DNA from: Cyclobacterium sp. 1_MG-2023
GTDB taxonomy: Bacteria; Bacteroidota; Bacteroidia; Cytophagales; Cyclobacteriaceae
Reading direction: 5' to 3'
Length of the DNA stretch: 64,000 bases
Assembly (NCBI RefSeq): GCF_030546805.1
Contig: NZ_JAUOPC010000010.1
Coordinates: forward strand, 124,001 to 188,000
Below the pieces are notes generated by a model. That model was not told where the DNA came from and searched no databases. It saw nothing but the letters and a program-made list of their open reading frames with translations. Position numbers and translations under genes: made by a program. This document shows positions 25,647 through 34,044 of the stretch, piece by piece. Positions within the stretch are counted from its first letter, which is position 1, and every line of letters starts with the position of its first letter.

Positions 25647-26858
25647 ATGATTAAGAATATAACAAGTGTAAAAGGAATTAAATGTTGGGGGGCTCATTCC
25701 GGAGTGAAATCCATGAGAAGGGACTTGGCCATCATATTTTCGGAAGTACCGGCAGCAGCAGCTGCTACACTTACTCAAAATAAAGTTCAGGCGGAACCTA
25801 TCAAGGTTACCCAACGAAATCTTTCCAATAATAGGGCTCAAGTGATCGTTTGCAACGCAGGAAATGCCAATGCTTGTACAGGGGAGCAGGGGAGAAAAGG
25901 GGCAGAAGCCATGGCAGATACAGTTGCTGCTGCCCTGAAAATTTCCCCGGAAGATGTGATTGTAGCTTCTACCGGTTTAATTGGAGAGCCTTTCCCTACA
26001 GAAGATGTGGTGGAAGGCATCAAAACCACGGTACCAAAATTATCCAATGATGCCAAAGCAGGTTCCTTTTTAGCCAATGCAATCCTAACGACAGATACTT
26101 TTGCTAAAGAAGGTTTTGTAGATTTTGAATGGGAAGGAAAAACCATCGCTATTGGAGGTGTGGCCAAAGGTTCAGGTATGATCCACCCGAACATGGCAAC
26201 CATGCTTTCATTCTTGGCTACAGATATAGCCATTGATGAGAAGTTGCTGCAAAAAACACTTAAATATTGTGTAGACAGGTCGTTTAATATGATCACTGTA
26301 GATGGAGATACTTCTACCAATGATATGGTGGCTATTTTGGCCAATGGAATGGCCGGAAATGAAAAAATTACCAGCGAAGAGGATCCGCTATACCTTAAAT
26401 TTAAAGAGAAACTCAAAGAACTTTTGACCCACTTGGCCAAGCTAATTGTTTCTGACGGCGAAGGTGCATCAAAATTTATTGAGTATAAAGTGACAAAAGC
26501 TATCTCCGAAAATGTAGCCATGAAGCTGATTAGGGCCATTTCCGACTCAACCTTGGTGAAGACAGCCATGTTTGGTCGTGATCCCAACTGGGGTAGGATT
26601 ATTGCAGCCTGTGGAAATGCAGGAATCAGCTTTAATTACAAAAAAGCCAATTTGTACCTTGGAGATGCAGACAGCCAGGTTCAGGTGCTTCTAAAAGGTG
26701 CTCCGACAAAATTCGATAAAAATTATATGAAAAAACTACTTAGAGAATCTCATATAATCGTTCATTTAGAACTAAATACCGGAAAGCAAGAAGCTACAGG
26801 CTGGGGATCAGACCTTACCACTGATTATGTGATGTTCAATTCAGTATATACGACTTAA
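25647..26858 (+). CDS. argJ: Ornithine acetyltransferase/N-acetylglutamate synthase ArgJ
   Basis: The 403-residue protein has the ArgJ self-cleavage site: GSGMIHPNMATMLSF, where Thr185 becomes the N-terminal nucleophile of the beta chain. STGLIG (about 108-113) forms the oxyanion region, and RDPNWGRI lies near the substrate site. ArgJ moves the acetyl group from acetylornithine to glutamate and so closes the acetyl cycle. Its presence indicates an acetylated, recycling route. It is the last gene of the operon, and a strong intrinsic terminator follows 100 bp downstream. Confidence 0.93.
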   Translation: MIKNITSVKGIKCWGAHSGVKSMRRDLAIIFSEVPAAAAATLTQNKVQAEPIKVTQRNLSNNRAQVIVCNAGNANACTGEQGRKGAEAMADTVAAALKISPEDVIVASTGLIGEPFPTEDVVEGIKTTVPKLSNDAKAGSFLANAILTTDTFAKEGFVDFEWEGKTIAIGGVAKGSGMIHPNMATMLSFLATDIAIDEKLLQKTLKYCVDRSFNMITVDGDTSTNDMVAILANGMAGNEKITSEEDPLYLKFKEKLKELLTHLAKLIVSDGEGASKFIEYKVTKAISENVAMKLIRAISDSTLVKTAMFGRDPNWGRIIAACGNAGISFNYKKANLYLGDADSQVQVLLKGAPTKFDKNYMKKLLRESHIIVHLELNTGKQEATGWGSDLTTDYVMFNSVYTT

Positions 26859-26960
26859 TCAAAAAATGTGCTAAGGAAAGGTTTGCTGTTATCTTTCAAA
26901 ATATTTTACTTGTAAAATTAATGGTCGAAAATATAATACAATAGCAAAGATTTAATAAAA

Positions 26961-26999
26961 AAAATGCCTCTAATTGATGTTTAGAGGCATTTTTTTTTT
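26961..26999 (+). terminator. Intrinsic terminator of the arginine operon
   Basis: The stem ATGCCTCTAA (26964-26973) pairs perfectly with TTAGAGGCAT (26981-26990) around a 7-base loop. Nine T residues follow. An A-run on the left side lets it work in both directions, so it may also end the minus-strand barrel gene. Confidence 0.9.
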
Positions 27000-27035
27000 A
27001 ATCTAGATGGACAGTACTTAATAAAAAATAAGCAA

Positions 27036-27575
27036 CTAGTTTATTCCTCCTAAGACATAAGCTACTCTGGCTCCCAAGAAAGCCAATTGGAAAGGAGAGC
27101 CCCCAGATTGCTGATACCTAAGGCTCAATTCTAACTGATTAAATACGTAGCCTATTTCTGCGGAAAAAGCAAATTCAAGGTCTTTTGAGGAGGTTTTGCC
27201 CAGTTGGTTTTTGCTACTGTTGATCAACAATGCTGCACCAATTTGGGGTTCAAAAAAGAAAGATTCCCTATACACTCTGTATCCAATAAATACCGGAATT
27301 TGGTGTAAGCTTATGCTCTCGCCTTTTGGAAGAATATTATTTGAATTTAAGGGGAAATACAAATAATGGCCTGAAACTGAAAATTGCGCGTTCATTGACA
27401 TGCCTAATAAACCTTTAACGGAAGGCCCAAAACCAGCAGGGAATTGGGATTGATAATATTCATTGAGCACACCTCCTGCATCAAAGCCAATATTAATTTG
27501 GTTGGCACCTATTTGAGCCATGGAAGCAAGGTTGATTCCGGTCAATAAAATTATGGTTACTACTAGTTTTTTCAT
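27036..27575 (-). CDS. Outer-membrane beta-barrel protein, small
   Basis: The ATG at 27575 (MKKLVVTIILLTGINLASMAQ) is chosen because it gives a compact signal peptide; an in-frame ATG five codons upstream is less fitting. The 179-residue product then shows alternating hydrophobic strands with terminal aromatic residues (FSVSGHYLYFPL, FIGYRVYRESFFFEPQIGAAL, ELSLRYQQSG, LAFLGARVAYVLG), the pattern of an eight-stranded OmpX/OmpA-like barrel. No family was recognised with certainty. It is transcribed divergently from the cytochrome fusion gene. Confidence 0.7.
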   Translation of the reverse strand: MKKLVVTIILLTGINLASMAQIGANQINIGFDAGGVLNEYYQSQFPAGFGPSVKGLLGMSMNAQFSVSGHYLYFPLNSNNILPKGESISLHQIPVFIGYRVYRESFFFEPQIGAALLINSSKNQLGKTSSKDLEFAFSAEIGYVFNQLELSLRYQQSGGSPFQLAFLGARVAYVLGGIN

Positions 27576-27806
27576 GATTTGCAATAACAAGTGTAATTAA
27601 TAACGGAGTAATCTAAGTTAGTAAATTTTTATTGTTCATTCCTTAGTTTCAAAATGAAATAATTAGGCACTCCTTGCTAAGGAGGGGAAGAAAAGTGTAA
27701 GGATTAATATTAATTTTGCTTTTTTAACAAAAATAAATAGGAAATGATATAATCTTATCAACATTTTTTTAAATTATGGGGATAATTTAATTATAAACCC
27801 AAAATT

Positions 27807-29555
27807 ATGAATGGCCGTTTTCTATTGGTATTATTATGCTTTTTGTTGTCCACGATTTCCTGTCAGAATCCTAGAGGAAATAAAGTAAAATCAGAAACTT
27901 CTTGGGTGGTACCTGATTCAATAGCATTGCCTCAACAGCCTGAAGTAGATGAAAATAGCATAGAAAAAGGGGGGGATTTATTTCAAATTTATTGCTCTAC
28001 ATGCCATGGAGCAGGAGGAAGGGGAGACGGAGCGGCCGGGCAAGCAATGGGCGCTCAGCCTGCAGATTTGACTTCAGAAATAGTACAAGCTCAATCGGCT
28101 GGAGAGATTTTCTATAAAATAGCAGAAGGAAAAGGAGTCATGCCTTCATTTAGGGACTTGTTGATAGAAGAAGAGCGATGGGCTTTGGTAAACTTTATTC
28201 AGCAACTTAATGAAATGGAGCCTATTGAAGCGAATACAATTAACCCGGAACCCCTTGTGCCGGATTTGGAAATCGAACATTTTACTAAGGTAGTCCCCAG
28301 GGTGGTGAGAATATGGGAAGGGCCAGATGAATACCTCTGGTATGCCACTATTGGAGGAGATGTTTATAGGTTGCCTATGGATGATCCACATCAATTGGAA
28401 AAAATGCTTGAATTGTCAGATCATGGAATCAGTAGGCTTCAAGGAGCCACCATGCACAATGGAAAACTGTTTTTATCCGGCAATGTTAGGGTCAACGAGG
28501 ACAAAGGAACTTTGGGAAGAATGGTTCGGGTAAACTGGGATAAATCAGGCTTTGCCCAAGTGACGGTGATGTTCACAACTGCAGAATATGGTACTACGAA
28601 TACTCCTTTCGACCATGGTTGGTCTGCTTTACAGGTAAGTGATGATGGGAAAAGTATATTTGTGGTAAGTGGCAGTCGAACTGATCATGGAGAAGTTCAA
28701 GATAATTTAGGTGCTTACCCGGATTCACGTGATGTGGCCCTTACTTCTAAGATTTTCCGTATTCCCATTGAAGCGGAGAACCTTTTACTTCCGGATGATC
28801 TGAAATTCCTGAAAGAAAAAGGTTACTTGTATGCAGAAGGACTTAGAAATGCCTATGACCTAACATTAGATCCTGAAGGAAGACTCCTTGCTGTCGTTAA
28901 CTCCGGTGATTATGATCAAAATGAGGACATGTTTTGGGTTCGAGAAGGTTTTCACTATGGCTACCCTTGGGTTATGGGAGGACTGGAAACACCACAGCAG
29001 TATTCTGATTGGTTTCCTGATCCATCCAAAGATCCATTCTTAAATGAAGGAGCCGCAGCCTGGCCGGATGACTTTTACAATGATCCTCAGTTTCCAAAAA
29101 AACCTGAAGGCATTAAATTTGGAAAGAGTATAGTGAATTATGGTCCGGATGCTGATAAATTCAGAAATAAATTCACCGGTGAAATTCAGGATGCATCAGA
29201 TTTAGGTGTGGGGATGACAACATTTACGCCGCACTCTTCTCCACTGGGTCTAGTATCTGATAATGCGCATGTGCTTCCGGGTAGATATCAGGGCAAGTCA
29301 TTGACCCTAAGGTTTACCAATGGTGAAAAGTCAGCACTTATGCAACCATTTACTTCTCAAGGGGAGGATCTGTTGTTGCTAGATTTACAGTTTTCTGAAC
29401 GAGAGGAGAATTATAAATTGTATACGTACAGAATAGCAACCGGTTTTTCTCAACCTGTAGACGCTGTTTTGGTGGGTGAAAATTTATATGTAATTGAATA
29501 TGGAGGAAGGAAATTAGGAGGTAATATTTGGAAAATAACCTTTAAGGATGATTAG
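27807..29555 (+). CDS. Lipoprotein fusing cytochrome c to a PQQ-sugar-dehydrogenase-like propeller
   Basis: The 582-residue product has a lipobox (LLSTISC, Cys about 19). Residues about 50-140 are a class I cytochrome c domain with the heme motif CSTCH (Cys63, Cys66, His67) and a likely Met112 axial ligand in GVMPSF. Residues about 170-580 are a beta-propeller of the glucose/sorbosone dehydrogenase type, with a DLTLDPEGRLLAVVNSGDYD stretch and YGYPWVMGG. In such fusions electrons from sugar or alcohol oxidation pass to the attached heme and on to the respiratory chain (inference). The cofactor (PQQ) cannot be confirmed from sequence alone. Confidence 0.82.
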   Translation: MNGRFLLVLLCFLLSTISCQNPRGNKVKSETSWVVPDSIALPQQPEVDENSIEKGGDLFQIYCSTCHGAGGRGDGAAGQAMGAQPADLTSEIVQAQSAGEIFYKIAEGKGVMPSFRDLLIEEERWALVNFIQQLNEMEPIEANTINPEPLVPDLEIEHFTKVVPRVVRIWEGPDEYLWYATIGGDVYRLPMDDPHQLEKMLELSDHGISRLQGATMHNGKLFLSGNVRVNEDKGTLGRMVRVNWDKSGFAQVTVMFTTAEYGTTNTPFDHGWSALQVSDDGKSIFVVSGSRTDHGEVQDNLGAYPDSRDVALTSKIFRIPIEAENLLLPDDLKFLKEKGYLYAEGLRNAYDLTLDPEGRLLAVVNSGDYDQNEDMFWVREGFHYGYPWVMGGLETPQQYSDWFPDPSKDPFLNEGAAAWPDDFYNDPQFPKKPEGIKFGKSIVNYGPDADKFRNKFTGEIQDASDLGVGMTTFTPHSSPLGLVSDNAHVLPGRYQGKSLTLRFTNGEKSALMQPFTSQGEDLLLLDLQFSEREENYKLYTYRIATGFSQPVDAVLVGENLYVIEYGGRKLGGNIWKITFKDD

Positions 29556-30037
29556 TAAAAATTTTTTATAATTCCACCAATGTTCCCTACTGAATAGGAA
29601 TTTCAAAGTCTATTTTTTTAAATGAAAAAGTGATTAATGCTTTTTTTACATAGAGATTCAATTTGAATCTCTAATTATTCATGTATTGAACTAATCTTGG
29701 TATCCTTTATATGTTTTTTTATTTATCTCTCAGTAGGTCTGCATAAAAATTAAGATTACTGACTTGATGTTAAACATTTGGTTTTACAATGAAACCCAAA
29801 TATCCTATCGAAATTTATTATTCTTAAACCAGCAGTCGTTGTGAAATTACGATGATTTGTTAATTATAGGTTGAAAATAAATGCTAGAAAAAAATAAATG
29901 TTGAAAAAACGCTTTTATAAGGGTTTTATTGAACTCAAAGGAATAAATTATGCTTCATACTACAACTTTAATAGTTATCTCAATTATTTTAGTTAAACAT
30001 AGTAGTTAAAAAAAAATATAAAAAAGTAGCGAATACT
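29556..30037. other. First part of a 787-bp gene-free stretch
   Basis: No coding frame on either strand is credible here. The only structure recognised is the palindrome at 29651-29673. The rest is AT-rich with several A-runs and T-runs, which become dense just before the RNA promoter at 30038. Confidence 0.4.
29651..29673. repeat. 23-bp perfect palindrome
   Basis: The arms TAGAGATTCAA and TTGAATCTCTA flank a single T. It lies 96 bp after the cytochrome fusion gene. No T-run follows on either strand, so it does not look like a terminator. It could be an operator. Confidence 0.7.
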
Positions 30038-30067
30038 TTTGTAAAATAATATTTATAGGTATATTTG
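30038..30067 (+). promoter_or_regulatory. Bacteroidota-type promoter for the tRNA-like RNA
   Basis: TTTG at 30038-30041 (-33) is followed after 18 bases by TATATTTG at 30060-30067, a perfect TAnnTTTG -7 box. The spacing is one base short of the usual 19. Transcription would start near 30074 on plus. The nearest protein-coding gene downstream is on the opposite strand, so the promoter can only serve an RNA. Confidence 0.6.
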
Positions 30068-30094
30068 TAATACCAAATCGAAAGAAATGGTAAT

Positions 30095-30159
30095 TGTAAT
30101 ACCCCGGAGAGGGGATTGGAGATGAGAAATCATCGCAGGTTCAAATCCTGCTATTGCAA
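30095..30159 (+). ncRNA. tRNA-like RNA with canonical T-arm and no standard anticodon arm
   Basis: The 3' half is tRNA-like: T-arm GCAGG-TTCAAAT-CCTGC (30135-30151, perfect 5-bp stem, consensus T-loop), then TATTGCA plus an A at the discriminator position. TATTGCA (30152-30158) pairs with TGTAATA (30095-30101), seven pairs with one G-U. Between them lie CCCC-GGAGA-GGGG (30102-30114), a linker ATTGGA, and GATGA-GAAA-TCATC (30121-30134) closed by a GNRA-type tetraloop. No 7-base anticodon loop is seen, and the fold is 65 bases, shorter than a normal tRNA. No CCA is encoded. A promoter and an intrinsic terminator bracket it, implying a transcript of about 150 bases. It could be a new tRNA-mimic or a decayed tRNA. 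Confidence 0.5.
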
Positions 30160-30192
30160 CTTTGGTTATTTTGGGTTTATTGTTAATTGACT

Positions 30193-30225
30193 TAAGCTAT
30201 GAAAAAATTTTCATAGCTTATTTTT
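30193..30225 (+). terminator. Intrinsic terminator of the tRNA-like RNA
   Basis: The 13-base arms TAAGCTATGAAAA (30193-30205) and TTTTCATAGCTTA (30208-30220) are perfectly complementary, followed by five T residues. The T-run lies only on the plus side. No plus-strand protein gene ends nearer than 29555, so it fits the end of the RNA locus. Confidence 0.8.
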
Positions 30226-30281
30226 ATGACCTATATGACTATATGGTTAGTTTGTGTTCGTTTGAGCTAAGCTCCTTAAAC

Positions 30282-30323
30282 AAAAAAATAGCGCTTCCTT
30301 TTAAAGGAAGCGCTATTTTTTTT
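30282..30323. terminator. Bidirectional terminator
   Basis: The stem ATAGCGCTTCCTT (30288-30300) and AAGGAAGCGCTAT (30304-30316) has a 3-base loop and is flanked by an A-run and a T-run. It stops the minus-strand decarboxylase transcript 20 bp after its stop codon and acts as a second barrier for plus-strand transcription. Confidence 0.9.
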
Positions 30324-30342
30324 GTTTAAAAGTTGGAGGTTG

Positions 30343-31731
30343 TTAATAACCCAAAATTTTCATCATGTCATTGCTTTCCTGTTCCGGTGCAAATAGTTGA
30401 TGATGAATTTTGCCCTCAGCATCTCTATCAATAATTACATGCTTGGGTGCGGGAATAAGACAATGTTGTATCCCACCGTATCCACCCAGAGATTCTTGGT
30501 AAGCTCCTGTATGAAAGAAGCCTATGTATTGTTGGTTGTTCTTTTCCCTTTTAGGCAAGTATATATTGAATTGGTGAGATTCCGAATTGTAATAGTCCAT
30601 ACTATCGCAAGTCAGTCCTCCCAATGAAATATTATGGTATTCTTTGTTCCAATTATTCACCGCCAGCATAATGTATTTCTGGTTTAGCCCCCAGCTATCG
30701 GGAAGTTGGGTGATAAATGAACCGTCAATCATGTACCATAATTCTTTATCATTTTGCAGCTTTTCATCTAAAATAGAATACAATACAGCACCACTTTCTC
30801 CAACCGTATAACTTCCAAATTCAGTCAGAATGTTTGGTTCTATCGTATTGTTTTTGGCGCACATCCATTTGATATTTTTAATGATCTGGTCGGCCATGTA
30901 CTGATAGTCATAATCAAAAAACACATTGGTTTTGATAGGCCAGCCTCCACCGATATCCATGGTGTCCAATTCATGAGCTACCTTTTTCAACTCTACATAT
31001 TTTTGAATAAATCGTGTCAATTCAGACCAATAATATGCTGTGTCCCTGATACCTGAATTGATAAAGAAATGAAGCATTTTGAGACTTACATTGGGATTGT
31101 TTTTTATTTTTTCTTCATACAAATTGATGATATCATTGTACCTCACTCCCAATCGCGAAGTATAAAATCCAAACGTTGGCTCCTCGTCTGCAGCGATTCG
31201 AATTCCAACCTTAAAAGGAACCTTTACATGTTCCAAGTAATAATCTATCTCAGTAATATTGTCCAAAACAGGGATGCAATTGACAAACCCATCATTGAGT
31301 AACTCTGAAATGTATTGTTTGTATAGGTCTCGTTTAAACCCATTACAGACGATTAAGGTATCTTTTGTGATCTTTCCTTTTTCGTATAGGTTTCTTACCA
31401 AGGGAATATCAAAAGTGCTACTGGTCTCAATATGCACTCCGTTTTTAAGTGCCTGATCTACCACAAAACTAAAGTGAGAAGATTTGGTGCAATAACAATA
31501 AGTGTAGCTTCCTTGGTAGTCATGGTTTTTCATGGCATTACCAAAATACTTTTTAGCATTCTGAATATTTTCAGAGATTTTAGGTAGGTAAGTTAACTTT
31601 AGAGGTGTGCCATATTCTTCAATGATGTCTAGAAGGTTAACGCCATTATAATGAAGTTGATTGTCCGATACCTCAAATTCTTTTGTAGGGAAATCGAAAG
31701 TCTGCTTTATTAAGTCAATGTATTTGTTCAT
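30343..31731 (-). CDS. Arginine decarboxylase family protein (fold type III PLP)
   Basis: The 462-residue protein has the alanine-racemase-type barrel of Orn/Arg/DAP decarboxylases: SYTYCYCTKSSHFSF with the PLP lysine at about K83, HIETSSTFDIPL, LIVCNGFKRDLY, LHFFINSGIRDT, DIGGGWP (phosphate-binding glycines) and a C-terminal domain with YIGFFHTGAYQESLGGYGG supplying the tyrosine/aspartate active-site region. Similar Bacteroidota proteins are annotated as arginine decarboxylase and would produce agmatine for polyamine synthesis. Substrate choice among arginine and related amino acids is not proven by sequence. It stands alone, ended by the bidirectional terminator. Confidence 0.8.
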   Translation of the reverse strand: MNKYIDLIKQTFDFPTKEFEVSDNQLHYNGVNLLDIIEEYGTPLKLTYLPKISENIQNAKKYFGNAMKNHDYQGSYTYCYCTKSSHFSFVVDQALKNGVHIETSSTFDIPLVRNLYEKGKITKDTLIVCNGFKRDLYKQYISELLNDGFVNCIPVLDNITEIDYYLEHVKVPFKVGIRIAADEEPTFGFYTSRLGVRYNDIINLYEEKIKNNPNVSLKMLHFFINSGIRDTAYYWSELTRFIQKYVELKKVAHELDTMDIGGGWPIKTNVFFDYDYQYMADQIIKNIKWMCAKNNTIEPNILTEFGSYTVGESGAVLYSILDEKLQNDKELWYMIDGSFITQLPDSWGLNQKYIMLAVNNWNKEYHNISLGGLTCDSMDYYNSESHQFNIYLPKREKNNQQYIGFFHTGAYQESLGGYGGIQHCLIPAPKHVIIDRDAEGKIHHQLFAPEQESNDMMKILGY

Positions 31732-31968
31732 TCCAAGAGGGTATTCAATGCAAAGCTTATTTTAAGCCTCAAAATTGCATTAAAAAAATGTAATTCAAAC
31801 CATTTATCCTTGGAAAATTTATTTTCAAAGGCGGGCTTTATTTGTAGTGGATTGCTGTGAATTAAATAATTATATATCAGTTGCTTTTAGTAAGGAGGAA
31901 AATTCAAAAGACCTTAAAGAAAAAGTTAGGTTGAATTGGTTTTAGCTATCTATTTCTTCTTAGTAAAA

Positions 31969-34044
31969 TTAACTTTTTATTGGAAATTCAACATAGAAGG
32001 TAGCCCCTTCATTTTCCTGAGATTCAAACCAAATTTTCCCTTCATGAGCAGAGATAATTTGTTTGGAAATGGCCAAACCCATGCCAAAAGGTTTCTCACC
32101 ATTTGTTCCTTCTCTTTTACTCATGGTGTCCCATTCAAATAGTTGATCTTTAATTGAATTTGGAATGCCTATCCCTTCATCCTTAATGATAATGGTTACC
32201 TTTTCATGGGTGTTTTTCATCAATATATTAATATTTTTCCCATTTGGTGTGAATTTGATTGCATTTGCAATTAGGTTAGTCAGGACTCTCCACATTTTTT
32301 CTTTATTGATCAGTGCAGAGACGGGGAAAATATCTAGGTGAATTTTTTGACGCTTTTCATGTGCTTTATGTTTTAATATCTCAACACAATATTTAAGAAG
32401 CCTGTCAATTTCCACTGATTCTTTCTTTATTTTACTTTGTTGTTTATTCGGAAGGAGCATTTCCGTAATAAGGTTCATGGAGTTATTGCAAGACGTTTTT
32501 ATGTTTTCCAAAAGGTATTTGTTTTCTACTTTAATATCCGGGTCTTCTAATATTAAATTGGCGATCATCAATGTGCTACCGATTGGGTTTCTCAAATCAT
32601 GAGCCACCATGTACATGATTTTGGCATTTTCTGCTTGGCTTAGCTCCAATGCATTCAAGGTGTCTTGGAGGTCACTATTTTTTTGGAGGATAAGGTCATT
32701 TGCTTTTATAGATTTTTTCAGGTTATACCAATTGACAATTAAAAATATGGTCAAAAGAATGGTGAAACCTGCTGCAGTTGCTAAGTATATATTTTTTATT
32801 TTATTGTCCTTGTTTAAAATGGAAAGTTCATATTTCTGTGCGGCATTTCTAAAAGATCCTTCTATGTCTACGAACTTTAAATTATTGTCGATTAATTGTA
32901 AGGAGTCATTCAGGTGGTGGTAAGACTTCATCACTTTTAATGCATTCCTTGTATCACCTTTTCTTTCATAATAGGCTTCCTTTACTAAATACCAGCGAAG
33001 TAAGGCATTGTAATAATTTCTGTCTTTAATTTCAGCAACCGGTAGTTCTTTGTCTAACTCGTCTAAATATTTCTTTGCTTTGGCCAATTCATAATCTTCA
33101 ATATATATATCAGCCAATTTAAGCTTAGCTGTTTGCGCATCACTGTGATCATAATTTGGTTGGCTATTGATTATAATGCTGGTTTTTAAAAGACTTTTGG
33201 CCACAGGCATATTACCTAATTTGGCCATCACTCCACCTAGGTTCCCCTTTACTACTCCAATGGCAGAATTGATAAACAGTTTCTTCTCAGGATAGCGTGG
33301 TTTGATCTCTTCAAGGTAGGCCAGTGCATCTACATAATAGTAGGCGGCACTGTCATATTTTTCCATTCTTTCATAACAAAGCGCCATTGTATTTCTGTAC
33401 AGTTGAGGCTCATTAATATTCTGAGTAATATTGCCATTGCCCCAACATGACCTGTTTTCTTCTATTGCCTTTTTGAAAAAAGGGATGGCTTCTTGATATT
33501 GCTTTTGGTCATATCGAAAAATCCCTAACCTGTAAGTTAAATTGCTTACATTACAATTGTCAAGATTTTCTAGGGCAAATTCCCTTCCGCTAAAAAAATT
33601 TTGAAAAGCCATGTTAAATTTATGGTTGGCCTTTAAAATATCCCCTTCCATAAATTTGGTTTGCACATACCTGTAATTATTCAGCTTTTTTCCCTTTTGT
33701 AGAACATAATACATGCTATCTAAATACCGTTCTGCTTTGATGAGATCAAACTCATACTTTAAATAATGCGTAGCGTAGAAATTATATCCTTCCCAAAGAT
33801 CCAAATAAGTTTTATAAGGTGTCTGAGTAAAGATGCTGTCAAAATATTGGTAGGAATGGTTTAGTTTACCATTGTTTAATATAATGCTTGCATTTTCTAA
33901 TGCTGCCGTAATTTCGGGGGATGGTTCCTCAATTTGGGTAATTGTATTATTACAAGCTGTACCAAATAGGATGCAAATAAAAAATATTATAAAATGTTGC
34001 CAATAATTCACGAGATTAAAAACAAAAGTGCTTCGTTTTTTCAT
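31969..34044 (-). CDS. TPR-containing sensor histidine kinase
   Basis: The 691-residue protein has an N-terminal hydrophobic segment with a lipobox-like LFGTAC (about 26-31). TPR-like helical repeats follow (about 60-400), with YRLGIFRYDQKQYQEAIPFFKKA as the clearest unit. A transmembrane helix lies at about 419-440, then a short coiled coil. The HisKA domain carries MVAHDLRNPIGS (His about 482), and the HATPase_c part has NLIANAIKFTPNG, IKDEGIGIP and KPFGMGLAISKQI. The periplasmic TPR sensor is a common Bacteroidota arrangement. No response regulator is adjacent, so its partner is elsewhere. Confidence 0.88.
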   Translation of the reverse strand: MKKRSTFVFNLVNYWQHFIIFFICILFGTACNNTITQIEEPSPEITAALENASIILNNGKLNHSYQYFDSIFTQTPYKTYLDLWEGYNFYATHYLKYEFDLIKAERYLDSMYYVLQKGKKLNNYRYVQTKFMEGDILKANHKFNMAFQNFFSGREFALENLDNCNVSNLTYRLGIFRYDQKQYQEAIPFFKKAIEENRSCWGNGNITQNINEPQLYRNTMALCYERMEKYDSAAYYYVDALAYLEEIKPRYPEKKLFINSAIGVVKGNLGGVMAKLGNMPVAKSLLKTSIIINSQPNYDHSDAQTAKLKLADIYIEDYELAKAKKYLDELDKELPVAEIKDRNYYNALLRWYLVKEAYYERKGDTRNALKVMKSYHHLNDSLQLIDNNLKFVDIEGSFRNAAQKYELSILNKDNKIKNIYLATAAGFTILLTIFLIVNWYNLKKSIKANDLILQKNSDLQDTLNALELSQAENAKIMYMVAHDLRNPIGSTLMIANLILEDPDIKVENKYLLENIKTSCNNSMNLITEMLLPNKQQSKIKKESVEIDRLLKYCVEILKHKAHEKRQKIHLDIFPVSALINKEKMWRVLTNLIANAIKFTPNGKNINILMKNTHEKVTIIIKDEGIGIPNSIKDQLFEWDTMSKREGTNGEKPFGMGLAISKQIISAHEGKIWFESQENEGATFYVEFPIKS

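Noticed and set aside
25838-26587. Long minus-strand frame of 249 codons inside argJ
   Set aside because: It is the antisense shadow of a well-supported gene; its composition (serine/alanine/leucine rich, no motif) is what the complement of argJ codons gives.
29651-29673. Terminator of the cytochrome fusion gene
   Set aside because: There is no T-run after the stem on either strand.
30066-30159. 94-base class II tRNA (Leu-like, GAG in loop)
   Set aside because: U33 is replaced by G, the D-arm pairs weakly, the anticodon stem has mismatches, and the 5' end would overlap the -7 box. It is kept only as an alternative in the findings.
31969-34044. Hybrid two-component system (HTCS) for the SusCD locus
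   Set aside because: The protein ends after the kinase domain and has no receiver or AraC-type DNA-binding part.
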